A DNA stretch of 64,000 nucleotides from Novosphingobium sp. (GTDB lineage: Bacteria > Pseudomonadota > Alphaproteobacteria > Sphingomonadales > Sphingomonadaceae), in contig NZ_JANXWG010000103.1 of the NCBI RefSeq assembly GCF_025351285.1, forward strand, positions 1-64,000. Direction: 5' to 3'. A program made the translations under genes and the position numbers. Shown one piece after another: positions 17,963 through 29,413 of the stretch. A model generated the notes under the pieces. That model was not told where the DNA came from. It searched no databases and was given only the letters and a program-made list of their open reading frames with translations. Each line of letters begins with the position of its first letter. Positions within the stretch are counted from its first letter, which is position 1.

Positions 17963-20587
17963 GTGACGCCCACTGAATCGCCCCCAGAATCCGCCAATGC
18001 CGCAAGTCCGATGATGGCGCAATATCTTGCGCTCAAGGCGCAGGCCCAGGACTGCCTGCTGTTCTATCGGATGGGCGACTTTTTCGAGCTGTTCTTCGAC
18101 GATGCGCGCACCGCATCGCAAGTGCTCGACATCGCGCTGACCAGCCGCGGTGCGCACGGTGGCGCGCCGATCCCGATGTGCGGCGTGCCGGTTCACGCGG
18201 CCGAGGGCTACCTTGCGCGGTTGATCCGTGCCGGGTGCCGGGTGGCCATCGCCGAGCAGGTCGAGAGCCCCGCGCAGGCGAAACAGCGCGGCGGATCGAA
18301 GGCGCTGGTGGCGCGCGACATCGTGCGGTTCGTGACCGCCGGCACACTGACCGAGGAAGCCTTGCTGGAGCCGCGCCGCGCCAATGTGCTGGCGGCGGTG
18401 TGCGTGGTGCGCGGCGCGATCGGGCTGGCGGCGTGCGACATCTCCACCGGGCGGATGGAGCTCGAGGAATGCGCTCCCGATGACCTGGCCGCCGCGCTGG
18501 CCCGGCTGGCGCCTAGCGAACTGGTCGCGCCCGAAGGCTGGGCCGAAGCACCCACGCACACAGTGGCGCGGCCGACGCACGCCTTCGCCAGCGATGAGGG
18601 CGAGGCGCGGTTGAAAGCCATCCACGGCGTCGCCACGCTCGACGGGTTCGGCAGGTTCACCCGCTCGATGCTGGGCGCGGCGGGCGGGCTGGTGGCCTAT
18701 CTCGACCATGTCGGGCGCGGCGCGCTTCCGCTGCTGCTGCCCCCGGTCGCGCGCGAGGCGGGAGGGCACATGGCGATGGACGAAAGCACCCGCGCCAGCC
18801 TGGAAATCCTGGTCTCCACCACCGGACAGCGCGCGGGTTCGCTGCTCGATGCGATCGATCGCTGCGTGACGGGAGCGGGCGCGCGGGCGCTGGCTGATGA
18901 TCTTTCGGCGCCACTGACCGATGCCGGGGCGATTCGCCAGCGGCTCGAAGCGGTAAGCTGGCTGCACGACGATCCGCTGCTGCGCGGCGATCTGCGCGGT
19001 GGCTTGCGTGCTTTGCCAGACATCGGCCGCGCGCTCGGCCGGGTAGTTGCTGGGCGCGGCAGTCCGCGCGATCTGGGCCAGTTGCGCGACGGGCTTGATG
19101 GCGCACGGCGGATCGGGGCGATCCTGTCGGGGCGGGCTGACCGACCGGCGCTGATCGCCGGTCAATCACACGCGCTGGGCGGCCACGGCGCGCTGATCGA
19201 CCTGTACGCACGCGCGCTCATCGCCACCCCGCCGACCGAGCGCGGCCAGGGCGGCTTCATCGCCGAGGGCTACGACGCCGCGCTCGACGAACTGCGCCGC
19301 GCCTCGGGCAATTCGCGCCGCGCCATCGCCGCGCTGGAGGCGAAATACCGCGACGAAACCGGCGTGCCCGCGCTGAAAGTGCGTCACAACGGCGTGCTCG
19401 GCTACTTCATCGAAGTCCCCGCGCGCCACGCCGACAAGCTCATGGCCTCGGAGTCCGGCTTCACCCACCGCCAGACGATGGCCGGCGCGGTGCGGTTCAA
19501 TGCCTTGGCGCTCCACGAGGAGGCCAGCCGCATCGCCGAATCGGGCGGCCATGCGCTCGCGGCTGAGGAAGCGCACTTCGAGGAACTGGTCGCCGAAGCG
19601 GTCAAGGCGCGCGAGGCAATCGCCGCGACCGCCGCCGCGCTCGCCCGACTCGATGTTTGCGCCGGGCAAGCCGAGCGCGCGGCGGAAGGCCGCTGGGCGC
19701 TGCCGCAGATCGAGGACAGCGGGGCGCTCGCCATCGAAGGTGGCCGCCACCCGGTGGTTGAGGCCGCATTGGCCAAACAGGGCGACCGCTTCGTCGCCAA
19801 CGATTGCGCGCTGTCCGGTACCGATCGGCTGTGGCTGGTCGGCGGCCCCAACATGGGCGGAAAATCGACCTTCCTGCGCCAGAACGCGCTGATCGTGCTG
19901 CTTGCCCAAGCCGGCGGGTTCGTGCCCGCGACATCGGCGCGGATTGGCCTCGTCGACCGCCTGTTCAGCCGCGTCGGCGCCGCCGACAACCTCGCGCGCG
20001 GGCGATCGACCTTCATGGTCGAGATGGTCGAAACCGCCGCGATCCTGGCGCAAGCCACCGAGCGCAGCTTCGTAATCCTCGATGAAGTCGGCCGCGGCAC
20101 CTCGACTTACGACGGCCTCGCGCTCGCCTGGGCGGTCGCCGAGGCGGTGCACGAGGTCAATCGCTGCCGCTGCCTGTTCGCCACGCACTACCACGAGTTG
20201 TCACGCCTCGCCGAAACCTGCGACGCGCTCAGCCTCCACCACGTCCGCGCGCGCGAATGGAAGGGCGATCTCGTGCTCCTCCACGAACTGGCCGAGGGGC
20301 CGGCGGATCGCAGCTATGGGCTGGCGGTGGCGAGGCTGGCGGGCGTGCCGGCGCCGGTGTTGCGCCGCGCCAAGGCGGTGCTCGACAAGCTGGAAAAAGG
20401 CCGTGCTGCGACCGGCGGCCTGGCGGCGGGACTGGACGACCTGCCGTTGTTTGCCGCCGCCTTGCAGGCCGAAGAGGCGAAACGTGATCCGTTGCGCGAG
20501 CGGCTGGGCGCGCTCGACCTGGACTCGCTCAGCCCGAGGGAGGCTTTGGACGCGCTTTATGAATTGAAACGCGAGGCGGATGGCTAA
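17963..20587 (+). CDS. mutS: DNA mismatch repair protein MutS
   Basis: [32 protein letters not shown]...[30 protein letters not shown]...[20 protein letters not shown]...[11 protein letters not shown] start at 17963 is the likely start. Confidence 0.96.
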   Translation: MTPTESPPESANAASPMMAQYLALKAQAQDCLLFYRMGDFFELFFDDARTASQVLDIALTSRGAHGGAPIPMCGVPVHAAEGYLARLIRAGCRVAIAEQVESPAQAKQRGGSKALVARDIVRFVTAGTLTEEALLEPRRANVLAAVCVVRGAIGLAACDISTGRMELEECAPDDLAAALARLAPSELVAPEGWAEAPTHTVARPTHAFASDEGEARLKAIHGVATLDGFGRFTRSMLGAAGGLVAYLDHVGRGALPLLLPPVAREAGGHMAMDESTRASLEILVSTTGQRAGSLLDAIDRCVTGAGARALADDLSAPLTDAGAIRQRLEAVSWLHDDPLLRGDLRGGLRALPDIGRALGRVVAGRGSPRDLGQLRDGLDGARRIGAILSGRADRPALIAGQSHALGGHGALIDLYARALIATPPTERGQGGFIAEGYDAALDELRRASGNSRRAIAALEAKYRDETGVPALKVRHNGVLGYFIEVPARHADKLMASESGFTHRQTMAGAVRFNALALHEEASRIAESGGHALAAEEAHFEELVAEAVKAREAIAATAAALARLDVCAGQAERAAEGRWALPQIEDSGALAIEGGRHPVVEAALAKQGDRFVANDCALSGTDRLWLVGGPNMGGKSTFLRQNALIVLLAQAGGFVPATSARIGLVDRLFSRVGAADNLARGRSTFMVEMVETAAILAQATERSFVILDEVGRGTSTYDGLALAWAVAEAVHEVNRCRCLFATHYHELSRLAETCDALSLHHVRAREWKGDLVLLHELAEGPADRSYGLAVARLAGVPAPVLRRAKAVLDKLEKGRAATGGLAAGLDDLPLFAAALQAEEAKRDPLRERLGALDLDSLSPREALDALYELKREADG

Positions 20588-21228
20588 TCGACGGGAAAGT
20601 ATTCGCCGGTTTGGAAATTGCGCTCAAAGGCAGACCCAACTTCGGCATCCAGCAGCGCGAGAAAGCTGTCATCGCGGTTCAGCACCGCTCCCAAAGCCAA
20701 ATAGCTGATTTTGCGATCATCAAGCTGTGGCGCACTGGCATGGTCAAATTGACCCCGAATTCGCCAACCGCTGTCGGGATATGTTTCCCCTTCTTCGAGC
20801 GGCTCCGGTTCCTCCCGATAGAGGTATTGAACGGGCACGCCGTCGTCGATGACGCAGCTGTCCACCATGCACCGTTCCCAATAGCCTTTTTCTTCTTCGA
20901 CCAACGGATGCGCGTTCGGGTTCGCCCAAAGAATACTCAGGATCTTTTCGATGCCGAATTTGACAGGAAGTCCGAGCACCAAACCCTTTTCGAACGGCTC
21001 ATTGTCAAGAATGCCCGCGAATGACAGGCCGGTCCTGCTGGTGACCCGCACCCACATGCGCTCTCCACCGTATTCCTCGGTCTGCCATTCGTACTCGAAG
21101 CCGAGTTTGACGAGATCGCCAACGTCGACCTGAACGCGCTCTTCGCGGAGCGGTATGAAGAACGTGTACGGCGATTCGGCAGCCGCCTCGTCGGCGTCGC
21201 GCAAATGGAAGGGAAACGCTTCGCTCAC
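20584..21228 (-). CDS. DUF2314-like plus DUF2185/Imm33-like two-domain protein
   Basis: GTG start at 21228 overlapping the nupC stop (GTGA). [26 protein letters not shown]...[23 protein letters not shown] (DUF2314-like), then [26 protein letters not shown]...[27 protein letters not shown] (DUF2185-like). Confidence 0.75.
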   Translation of the reverse strand: MSEAFPFHLRDADEAAAESPYTFFIPLREERVQVDVGDLVKLGFEYEWQTEEYGGERMWVRVTSRTGLSFAGILDNEPFEKGLVLGLPVKFGIEKILSILWANPNAHPLVEEEKGYWERCMVDSCVIDDGVPVQYLYREEPEPLEEGETYPDSGWRIRGQFDHASAPQLDDRKISYLALGAVLNRDDSFLALLDAEVGSAFERNFQTGEYFPVD

Positions 21229-22493
21229 AAGCTCAAAAACAACCCCGCCAGCGCCGCGCTCATCAGGTTGCTCAAGGACCCAGCGGCCAAAGCCTTCATC
21301 CCTAGCCGTGCGATCACCGGCCGCTGGTTTGGCGCCAATCCGCCGGTCACCGCCATCTGGATCGCAATCGACGAGAAATTGGCGAAGCCACACAGTGCGA
21401 ACGTGACCAGCGCCACGGTCTGCTGCGACAGCGCGGTGTCCTTGCCCAGTTCGATGAACGCCACGAATTCGTTGAGCACCAGCTTGGTGCCGAACAGGCC
21501 GCCGGCGGCGAGCGATTCGGTCCAGTTCGGCGCGCCGAGCAGGTAGAAGATCGGCGCGAAGACGTAGCCGACGACTTGCTGGAACGACAGCCCGTGCAAG
21601 CCCACCAGCCCGCCCAGCCAGCCGAAGATCCCGTTCGCCAGCGCCACCAGCGCCACGAACGCCAGCACCATCGCGCCGACCGCGACCGCCAGCTTGACGC
21701 CGGTCTGCGCGCCCTGGCTGGCGGCCATGATCAGGTTGGCGGGGCGTTCCTCGTCCTCGACCGTTGCTGAAGGATGTAGCGAGGCTGGATCGTGCGGGTT
21801 GGTCAGCGCATCGCCTGCCGCTCCCACCGGCGCGGGCGGTTCGTCTGGCATGACCAGCTTGGCCATCAGGATACCGCCCGGCGCCGACATGAACGCGGCG
21901 GCCACCAGGTAATCGATGCGCACGCCCATGCTGGCGTAGGCTGCCAGAATCGTACCTGCGACGCCTGCCATGCCGACTGTCATCACCGTGAACAGTTGCG
22001 ACGGGCTCAGCGCGGCGAGATAAGGCCGGATCACCAGCGGCGCCTCGCTCTGCCCGACAAAGATGTTCGACGCGGCGCAGAGCGATTCGATCTTGCTGAT
22101 TCCGGTGATTTTCTCCAGCCCCCCGCCGATCCAGCGGATCACCAGTTGCATGATCCCCACGTAATACAGGATCGAGATCAGAGCCGCGAAAAAGATGATC
22201 ACCGGCAGCGCCGAGATGGCAAAGCTATGCCCGCCGATCTCGGGCGCGGCGAGCGGGCCGAACAGGAAGTCCACGCCGGCATGCGCATAGCCGAGCAAGC
22301 CCTCGACGCCGCGAGCCGCGCCCTCGAGCATCGACTTGCCCAGCGGCACGTAGAGCACAAGTGCGGCGAACGCGGCTTGCAATGCAAAGGCACTGCCCAC
22401 CACGCGCAAACGGATTGCACGGCGGTTGGACGAAAGCAGGACGGCGAGCCCCAGGATGATCGCCATGCCGGCAAGGCTGGTCAGGATGCGCAT
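21225..22493 (-). CDS. nupC: Concentrative nucleoside transporter (NupC/CNT family)
   Basis: VFVGQSEAPLVIRPYL, LFTVMTVGMAGVAGTILAAYA, GTKLVLNEFVAF, LCGFANFSSIAIQ - CNT signatures. Confidence 0.93.
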   Translation of the reverse strand: MRILTSLAGMAIILGLAVLLSSNRRAIRLRVVGSAFALQAAFAALVLYVPLGKSMLEGAARGVEGLLGYAHAGVDFLFGPLAAPEIGGHSFAISALPVIIFFAALISILYYVGIMQLVIRWIGGGLEKITGISKIESLCAASNIFVGQSEAPLVIRPYLAALSPSQLFTVMTVGMAGVAGTILAAYASMGVRIDYLVAAAFMSAPGGILMAKLVMPDEPPAPVGAAGDALTNPHDPASLHPSATVEDEERPANLIMAASQGAQTGVKLAVAVGAMVLAFVALVALANGIFGWLGGLVGLHGLSFQQVVGYVFAPIFYLLGAPNWTESLAAGGLFGTKLVLNEFVAFIELGKDTALSQQTVALVTFALCGFANFSSIAIQMAVTGGLAPNQRPVIARLGMKALAAGSLSNLMSAALAGLFLSL

Positions 22494-22590
22494 CCGGGAA
22501 CTTGGCTCCGATTTGACGGGATCGTGGAGAAGATCCGCATGGTCCTAATGGCGATTTGGCGCGTGGTCAAAAGCGGGCTAACGATTGGCG

Positions 22591-23271
22591 ATGAACGACG
22601 CCAGCCTCCCGTCCCCCGTCATCCCCCGCCAAATGCCACAGTCGCTTTTCGCGTTTTCGCTGTTGTACGGCGGGCTGTGCGTGCTTGCGGGCGTGCTGGG
22701 CACCAAGCTTGCTTCGCTGGGGCACTGGCCGCTGTTGGGCGATCTTGCGGTCGAATCGGGGATTTTCGCGTTCCTGCTGCTGGTGGTGATGGCCAGCGCG
22801 GTGTCTGAACTGTTCGGCAGCGATGTCGCCAACCGGCTGGTGCGGTTCGGGTTCGTGCCGCTGATCGTGTCGATGGTGCTGTTGACCTTCGTCATCAACG
22901 TCGTGCCCCCCGCGCCGTTCTGGAAGGACCAGGACGCGTTTGCCCGCCTGCTCGGCCAGGGCGCCCGGATGCAGTTCGCGGGGCTGATTTCCTACGGCAC
23001 CTCGCAGACGCTCAACGTCTATCTGTTCTCGCGCATCGCCGGGGGCCAGGGCAAGTTCCTGATCCTGCGCGCGTGGATCGCCTCGATGCTGAGCCAGGTG
23101 ATCGATACCGTGCTGTTCATCACGATCTCGTTTTACGGCCAGGACCTGCCGATCGGATCGATCATGGAGGGGCAGATCATCTCGAAGCTGCTGCTCTCGA
23201 CGATCATGGTGCCGCCGGGAATCTGGCTGTTTGTGAAGCTGGGGCGCTATCTCGACCGCAGGCCAGCCTGA
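22591..23271 (+). CDS. Queuosine precursor transporter (VUT/YhhQ family)
   Basis: AVSELFGSDVANRLVRFGF...GTSQTLNVYLFSRIAGGQGKFLILRAWIASMLSQVIDTVLFITISFYG - YhhQ family. Confidence 0.88.
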   Translation: MNDASLPSPVIPRQMPQSLFAFSLLYGGLCVLAGVLGTKLASLGHWPLLGDLAVESGIFAFLLLVVMASAVSELFGSDVANRLVRFGFVPLIVSMVLLTFVINVVPPAPFWKDQDAFARLLGQGARMQFAGLISYGTSQTLNVYLFSRIAGGQGKFLILRAWIASMLSQVIDTVLFITISFYGQDLPIGSIMEGQIISKLLLSTIMVPPGIWLFVKLGRYLDRRPA

Positions 23272-23316
23272 CGCTCGCCACTTCACAATCCCCGCCAACC
23301 GCGTAAAGGCGCGGCG

Positions 23317-24267
23317 ATGACGACCGAAAAACTCCACGCCGCCCCGCCCAGCGCGGCCGCGCTCGATCCCGCGATGCTCGCCAAGGCCGAGACGTTGACC
23401 GAGGCGCTGCCCTACCTGCAACGCTATGCCGGGCGCACGTTCGTGGTCAAATACGGCGGCCACGCGATGGGCGATCCCGAACTCGCGCGCAATTTCGCTG
23501 AGGACGTGGTGCTGCTGAAAGCGGTCGGCATCAACCCGGTGGTGGTCCACGGCGGCGGCCCGCAGATCGGCGCGATGCTAAAGAAGCTGGGCGTCGAATC
23601 GCACTTTATCGACGGCTTGCGCGTGACCGACAAGGCCACCGCCGAGATCGCCGAGATGGTCCTGTCGGGTGCGATCAACAAGGAACTGGTCGGCTGGATC
23701 GCTGCGGCGGGCGGCAAGGCGCTGGGCATTTCGGGCAAGGATGCGGGTCTGGTCACCGCCACCAAGGTCGAACGCACGGTCAAGGACCCCGATAGCCACA
23801 TCGAAAGCGTGATCGACCTGGGCTTCGTGGGCGAACCGTCACACGTCGATCCGATGATCCTCCACACCGCCAGCGATGCCGGGCTGATCCCGGTGATCGC
23901 CCCGATCGGCGCGGGGACAGACGGGCACACCTACAACATCAACGCCGATACGATGGCGGGCGCGATCGCTGCTTCGCTGAAAGCCGCGCGGCTGTTCCTG
24001 CTGACCGACGTGGCGGGCGTGCTCGACAAGGACAAGCGGCTGCTGACCGACTTGCGCCCCAGCGACATCGCGCGGTTGCAGGCCGACGGCACGATCCAGG
24101 GGGGGATGATCCCCAAGCTGGAGACGTGCGTCGCGGCGGTAGAGGCCGGGTGCGAGGCGGCGGTGGTGCTCGACGGCCGGGTGCCGCACGCGATGCTGCT
24201 CGAGATCTTCACCTCGCAAGGCGCTGGCACGCTGATCCGGGCGGAGGATGCTTCGGGTGCGCGCTGA
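23317..24267 (+). CDS. argB: Acetylglutamate kinase
   Basis: [43 protein letters not shown]...[33 protein letters not shown]...[17 protein letters not shown]. Confidence 0.97.
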   Translation: MTTEKLHAAPPSAAALDPAMLAKAETLTEALPYLQRYAGRTFVVKYGGHAMGDPELARNFAEDVVLLKAVGINPVVVHGGGPQIGAMLKKLGVESHFIDGLRVTDKATAEIAEMVLSGAINKELVGWIAAAGGKALGISGKDAGLVTATKVERTVKDPDSHIESVIDLGFVGEPSHVDPMILHTASDAGLIPVIAPIGAGTDGHTYNINADTMAGAIAASLKAARLFLLTDVAGVLDKDKRLLTDLRPSDIARLQADGTIQGGMIPKLETCVAAVEAGCEAAVVLDGRVPHAMLLEIFTSQGAGTLIRAEDASGAR

Positions 24268-24820
24268 TCGGGCTACGCTCGCCCTGGCGCTGTTCGCGCT
24301 GGCCGGATGCCAGGCGTCCGCGCCAGCCGACGCGCCCACATCGCGCGCGGCGCAGGACCCGATCGCCAGCGAATCGACCTTCACCGAACCTTCGTCCACA
24401 CCCAAGCCGCCCAAGCCCGCACCCAGTGCCGAGCCGGTCCCGGTCGCCTTGCCCGCGCCCGCGCCCGATGCGATGCAATCGCGCAACCCCGCCGAAGTGC
24501 TCGCCGCCTGGGGCCACGCGGTCGAGGCGCGCGACTGGGCCAAAGTGCGCGGCTTCTGGGGCGAACACGGCACGGTGAGCGGGCTTTCGCCGCAAGCCTT
24601 CGCCAAGCGCTGGTCCGTGCTGAAACAGTCGCGCGTCACCATCGACATCGGCCTTGGCGATGCCGGCGCCGGATCGCTGTTCTACACCGCGCCGGTCACG
24701 ATCACCGACGGCGCCCGCCGCATCGCCGGGCAGGTGTCGATGCGCCGGGTCAACGACGTCGATGGGGCCAGCGCGGAACAGTTGCGCTGGCATATCGAGA
24801 AATCGTCGGTCACGCCCTGA
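24248..24820 (+). CDS. Putative lipoprotein
   Basis: [28 protein letters not shown] lipobox (LAGC); overlaps the argB 3' end by 20 nt. Confidence 0.8.
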   Translation: MLRVRADRATLALALFALAGCQASAPADAPTSRAAQDPIASESTFTEPSSTPKPPKPAPSAEPVPVALPAPAPDAMQSRNPAEVLAAWGHAVEARDWAKVRGFWGEHGTVSGLSPQAFAKRWSVLKQSRVTIDIGLGDAGAGSLFYTAPVTITDGARRIAGQVSMRRVNDVDGASAEQLRWHIEKSSVTP

Positions 24821-24947
24821 ACCTCCTGCACGCCCCGCCGATCGACCAACCGCAAACGCCAGCCGTCAACCGCGCCTTGGGGTGATTTCGCGTTCAGGCA
24901 AAATGCTCTAGAGCGCCAACTTCGCATCGTGTGCGCAAGGGACCACC

Positions 24948-25241
24948 ATGATCAACCAGGTACTTATTCCGATTCTCGTGCTGCTCGCCAACGTGATTTC
25001 CACGGTGGTGCTGGTCAGCTTCGTGCTGGGGCTGCTGGTGGCGTTCAACGTGGTGAGCATGAACAACCGTCTCGTGTCGTCGCTGATGCAGGCGCTCGAC
25101 GCCATCCTTACCCCGATCCTGCGCCCGGTGCGCCGGTTCATGCCGCCCACAGGTGGCATCGATTTCTCGCCGATCGTGCTGCTGGTCATGATCAAGATCG
25201 TGCTGATCATCCTGTCGTACCTGGGAACGCAATTCGAATGA
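24948..25241 (+). CDS. YggT family membrane protein
   Basis: [50 protein letters not shown]; overlaps folD start (ATGA). Confidence 0.9.
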   Translation: MINQVLIPILVLLANVISTVVLVSFVLGLLVAFNVVSMNNRLVSSLMQALDAILTPILRPVRRFMPPTGGIDFSPIVLLVMIKIVLIILSYLGTQFE

Positions 25242-26152
25242 GCGATGCCTTCCCTGCAAGCACCGCAGCGCTGATCGACGGCAAGGCCTTCGCCGCCGGC
25301 CTGCGCGCGAAAGTGGCCATCCACGCCGCCGCGTTCGAAGCGCAGTCGGGCCGCAAGGCCGGCCTGGCGGTGGTGCTGGTCGGCGAAGACCCCGCCAGCC
25401 AGGTCTATGTCCGCTCCAAGGGCAAGGCCACGGTCGAATGCGGCATGGCCAGCTTCGAACACAGGTTGCCCGCCGACACCACGCAGGCGGACCTGATCGC
25501 GCTGGTCGATCAATTGAATGCCGATGGCGCGGTCGATGGCATTCTCGTCCAGTTGCCGCTGCCGGGGCACCTCGACGAGCAGGCGGTGGTCGAACGGATC
25601 AGCCCGACCAAGGATGTCGACGGGCTCACCCCGGTCAGCACCGGCCGGCTTGCGTTGGGTTTGCCCGGGCTGGTGCCATGCACGCCGCTGGGCTCGCTGA
25701 TGCTGCTGAAAGACCGGCTCGGTTCGCTTTCGGGCCTCAACGCGGTGGTGATCGGGCGTTCGATCCTGGTCGGCAAGCCGATGGCGCAATTGCTGCTGGG
25801 CGAAAGCTGCACCGTGACGATCGCGCACAGCCGCACGAAGGACCTCCCCCAAGTGGTGCGCCGCGCCGATATCGTGGTGGCCGCGGTGGGCCGGCCCGAG
25901 ATGGTCAAGGCCGATTGGATCAAGCCCGGCGCGACCGTGATCGACGTCGGCATCAACCGCCTTCCGCCGACCGAGACGTCGCCCAAGGGCAAACTGGTCG
26001 GGGACGTTGATTTCGCCGGCGTGCGCGAGGTGGCGGGCGCCATTACTCCGGTTCCGGGTGGAGTCGGCCCGATGACGATCGCGGTGCTGTTGCGCAATGC
26101 GCTGGTGGCGGCCTACCGCAATGCGGGGTTGGACGCGCCTTCCGAACTTTAG
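25238..26152 (+). CDS. folD: Bifunctional methylenetetrahydrofolate dehydrogenase/cyclohydrolase
   Basis: [82 protein letters not shown]. Confidence 0.97.
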   Translation: MSDAFPASTAALIDGKAFAAGLRAKVAIHAAAFEAQSGRKAGLAVVLVGEDPASQVYVRSKGKATVECGMASFEHRLPADTTQADLIALVDQLNADGAVDGILVQLPLPGHLDEQAVVERISPTKDVDGLTPVSTGRLALGLPGLVPCTPLGSLMLLKDRLGSLSGLNAVVIGRSILVGKPMAQLLLGESCTVTIAHSRTKDLPQVVRRADIVVAAVGRPEMVKADWIKPGATVIDVGINRLPPTETSPKGKLVGDVDFAGVREVAGAITPVPGGVGPMTIAVLLRNALVAAYRNAGLDAPSEL

Positions 26153-26184
26153 CGCCGGGGTGGCGCCACGCGCGTGCCGGCCCT

Positions 26185-26898
26185 ATGCTCACCCGCATGA
26201 ACCGGATCGCGCTCACCGTAACCCTGCTCGCCCTCTCGACCGCCGCCGTCGCCGCGCCGCGCCAGACCTTGCGCCCCACCGCCAACCCCGGCGGGGTGAT
26301 CGCGGCCGAGATCGGCTTTGCCGCGCTGGCGCAGGAAAAGGGCCAGTGGACCGCGTTTCGCACCACCGCTGCCAAGGGCGCCAAGATGTTCGCGCCCGGG
26401 CCGGTGCTGGTTGCCGAGTACCTCAAGAACCGCAAGGATCCGCCGGTCGCGGTCAAGTGGCAGCCGCACAAAGTGTGGTCGAGCTGCGACGGATCGATCG
26501 CGGTCACGCGCGGGGCGTGGCAAAGGCCTGACTCTGTGGGCTATTTCATCACCGTGTGGCAGCGCCAGAAGGACGGCGGCTACAGATGGGTGCTCGACCA
26601 GGGCGATGCGCTGACGCAGCCGCTGGCCGAGCCCGACGCGATCGACGGCGTAGTGGCGGATTGCCCCGCGCCCGGACATCGCGGCGACCACAAGGATGAC
26701 CTGCGCGATGCCAAGGGCAAGCCGCTGACCGGCCCGCAGGCGTTTGCAGACCCGCTGAGCGCTACTTCGAATGACCGGTCGCTCGCCTGGACCACCACGA
26801 TCGATACCGCCGGCGCGCGCGATTTCACGCTGCACTTGCGCAAGGACGGCGCGATGCGCGATGTGCTCCACGCCAGCGTCATGCCCAAAGCCCGCTGA
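26185..26898 (+). CDS. Hypothetical exported protein
   Basis: MLTRMNRIALTVTLLALSTAAVAAPRQ signal peptide; coherent 237-aa ORF. Confidence 0.8.
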   Translation: MLTRMNRIALTVTLLALSTAAVAAPRQTLRPTANPGGVIAAEIGFAALAQEKGQWTAFRTTAAKGAKMFAPGPVLVAEYLKNRKDPPVAVKWQPHKVWSSCDGSIAVTRGAWQRPDSVGYFITVWQRQKDGGYRWVLDQGDALTQPLAEPDAIDGVVADCPAPGHRGDHKDDLRDAKGKPLTGPQAFADPLSATSNDRSLAWTTTIDTAGARDFTLHLRKDGAMRDVLHASVMPKAR

Positions 26899-26929
26899 AC
26901 TTCACCTCATCCAGATTGCGACCAAGCCC

Positions 26930-27559
26930 TTGTACGATCTTTTCATTTCCGCCTTCGTCACGCTGTTCCTGGTGATCGATCCGCCCGGCTGCGCGCCGAT
27001 CTATGCCGGGCTGGTCGCGGGCGCGAGCACCGCGCAGGCGCGCGCGATGGCGATCCGCGCCACGGTGATCGCCGGGTTGATCCTGGTGGCTTTCGCGCTG
27101 TTCGGGCAGGCGCTGCTGGGCGCGATGCACATCGGGCTCGACGCGTTTCGCATCGCCGGCGGGATCATGCTGTTCCTGATCGCGCTCGACATGGTTTTCG
27201 AAAAACGCACCCAGCGCCGCGAGCAGCGCGCCGAGAAGGTCAAGGCTGCGCACACGGAAGGCCCGCCGATCGACGACGTTTCGGTGTTCCCGATGGCAAT
27301 GCCGATGATCGCCGGGCCGGGCTCGATCGCCACGGTCATGCTGTTGATGAGCCGCAGCACCGGGCCCGAAGCAATGGGCGTGATCCTGGCGGCGCTGTTT
27401 GCGGTGATGGTGCTGACGCTGCTGGCGCTGCTGGCGGCGCGCTCGCTGATGCGGCTGGTCGGCGCGCAAGGCGAAGCGGTGTTGACCCGGCTGCTGGGCG
27501 TGCTGCTGGCGGCGCTGGCCGCGCAATACGTGATCGACGGTTTGAAGAACGTGCTGTGA
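26930..27559 (+). CDS. MarC family membrane protein
   Basis: LYDLFISAFVTLFLVIDPPGCAPIYAGL...GEAVLTRLLGVLLAALAAQYVIDGLKNVL; TTG start at 26930 inferred. Confidence 0.85.
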   Translation: MYDLFISAFVTLFLVIDPPGCAPIYAGLVAGASTAQARAMAIRATVIAGLILVAFALFGQALLGAMHIGLDAFRIAGGIMLFLIALDMVFEKRTQRREQRAEKVKAAHTEGPPIDDVSVFPMAMPMIAGPGSIATVMLLMSRSTGPEAMGVILAALFAVMVLTLLALLAARSLMRLVGAQGEAVLTRLLGVLLAALAAQYVIDGLKNVL

Positions 27560-27566
27560 GCGCGCG

Positions 27567-28262
27567 ATGAGTTCACTGGCGAACCGCACCATCGCTGATG
27601 AGCAGATGGATGCGGAGGATATCGATCCGGCAGTGTACGCGGCGGTGCTGCGCGATCTGGCGAAGATCAACCGCTGGACTTTCACCGCCTGGCCCACGCT
27701 GGCCTTCCTCGATCGCGCGATCGGGACGCGCCGCGCGTTCAGCCTGCTCGACGTGGGGTTCGGACAGGGCGACATGCTGCGGGCAATCGCCCACTGGGCC
27801 GGCAAGCGCGGGATCGCTGCGCGGCTGGTGGGCGTCGATCTCAACCCGCTGAGTGCCGAAGTGGCGCTCGCTGCTGTGCCGCATGATCCGGCCATCGAAT
27901 ACCGCACCGGCGACTATCTCGACCAACCCGAAGCGTTCGATTTCATCATCAGCAGCCAGGTCGCGCACCACATGGCCGACGCGCAGCTCGACCAGTTCCT
28001 GCGCCATATGGACGCCGAAGCGCGCGCCGGCTGGCTGGTCAGCGACCTCCACCGCCACCGCTTTGCGCACGGCGGCTACCCGCTGCTGGCGCGCGTGCTA
28101 GGCGTCCACCGCATCGTGCGCGAAGACGGCACGCTGTCGATCGCACGATCATACCGCCCGCGCGAATGGCCCGCCATCCTGGCGCGCGCGGGGATCGATC
28201 CGGAGACTGTCGCGATCGCGCGGCGCTTCCCCTTCCGGCTGACGGTCGAACGCGTGCGCTGA
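27567..28262 (+). CDS. SAM-dependent methyltransferase (type III PKS cluster)
   Basis: LLDVGFGQGDMLRAIAHWA motif I, LVGVDLNPLSAEVA, FDFIISSQVAHHM. Confidence 0.88.
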   Translation: MSSLANRTIADEQMDAEDIDPAVYAAVLRDLAKINRWTFTAWPTLAFLDRAIGTRRAFSLLDVGFGQGDMLRAIAHWAGKRGIAARLVGVDLNPLSAEVALAAVPHDPAIEYRTGDYLDQPEAFDFIISSQVAHHMADAQLDQFLRHMDAEARAGWLVSDLHRHRFAHGGYPLLARVLGVHRIVREDGTLSIARSYRPREWPAILARAGIDPETVAIARRFPFRLTVERVR

Positions 28263-28330
28263 ACCCTTCGGGGCATCTGGCGCGTTGAGCCGCCACGGTC
28301 CATACAGGTTGCAATAAGGATAACGATTTG

Positions 28331-29413
28331 ATGCCATCGGGCACGGCCTCACACCACGCGCATATCCATGCGATCGGCACTGCCGTGCCCGATCACGATA
28401 TCCATGGGCCGTACATCGCATGGGCGCAGCAGCGGCTGGCCGATCCGCGCGAGATCGCACTGTTCAAGCGCATGGCCGGCCGCGCCGGAATCGGACACCG
28501 CTGGTCGGTCCTGCCGCGCTCACCCGATGGCGGATCGCCGGTCGATGCGGGCGGGTTTTATCACGGCAACATCGCACCCAGCACTGCCCGCCGCATGGAG
28601 CTTTACGCCGCCACCGCGCCCAATCTGGCGATTGCCGCGATCCGCGACCTGGAGCGCCAGGTGTCGATCGAGGGCGTCACGCACCTCGTGCTCGCCAGTT
28701 GCACCGGCTTTGTTGCGCCGGGGGTGGACCAGATCGTGATCCGCAAGCTGGGGCTCGATCCGCATATCGAACGCACGCTGGTGGGCTTCATGGGTTGCTA
28801 CGCCGCCGTAGCCGCGATGCGGGTGGCGCATCACATCGCGCGCTCCGAGCCGGCGGCGCGGGTGCTGGTGGTGTGTGTCGAGCTGTCATCGCTGCATCTG
28901 GGTGCGTGCGGCACGATGGAGGAACTGCTGGCGGCCTTGCTGTTCGGCGATGGCGCCGCGGCGGCGCTGGTTTCGTCGGAACCATCGGGCTTGAGGATCG
29001 ATCGCCTGTTCACCGCCGCACTGCCCGACAGCGACGCGCTGATCCAGTGGAACATCGGCGATACCGGGTTCGAAATGGTGCTTTCGGGGGAAGTTCCGGG
29101 CCGGATCAACACCGCGCTGCACGATCCGGGATTGCGGCTCGATATTCTGGGCGGACAGCGAGCGAGTGAGATCGACTACGCGGTCCACGCCGGCGGACGC
29201 TCGATCCTGGATGCGGTAGAGCACGGGCTAGGCCTCGATCCGGAGGCGCTCACCGATTCGCGCGCCGTGCTGGCGGCCAACGGCAACATGAGTTCGGCCA
29301 CGCTGCTGTTCGTGCTCGCGCGATTGATGGCGAAAGACGGAAACCCCAACGGCGTGGCGATGGCGTTCGGGCCGGGGCTTGCCGCCGAAGGCTTCGCGTT
29401 TTCACGAACATGA
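28331..29413 (+). CDS. Type III polyketide synthase (chalcone/stilbene synthase family)
   Basis: VTHLVLASCTGFVAPGVDQIVIRKLGL (catalytic Cys), GFMGCYAAVAAMRVAHHI, VCVELSSLHL, LFGDGAAAALV, YAVHAGGRSILDAVEHGLGL (His), LAANGNMSSATLLFVL (Asn). Confidence 0.93.
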   Translation: MPSGTASHHAHIHAIGTAVPDHDIHGPYIAWAQQRLADPREIALFKRMAGRAGIGHRWSVLPRSPDGGSPVDAGGFYHGNIAPSTARRMELYAATAPNLAIAAIRDLERQVSIEGVTHLVLASCTGFVAPGVDQIVIRKLGLDPHIERTLVGFMGCYAAVAAMRVAHHIARSEPAARVLVVCVELSSLHLGACGTMEELLAALLFGDGAAAALVSSEPSGLRIDRLFTAALPDSDALIQWNIGDTGFEMVLSGEVPGRINTALHDPGLRLDILGGQRASEIDYAVHAGGRSILDAVEHGLGLDPEALTDSRAVLAANGNMSSATLLFVLARLMAKDGNPNGVAMAFGPGLAAEGFAFSRT

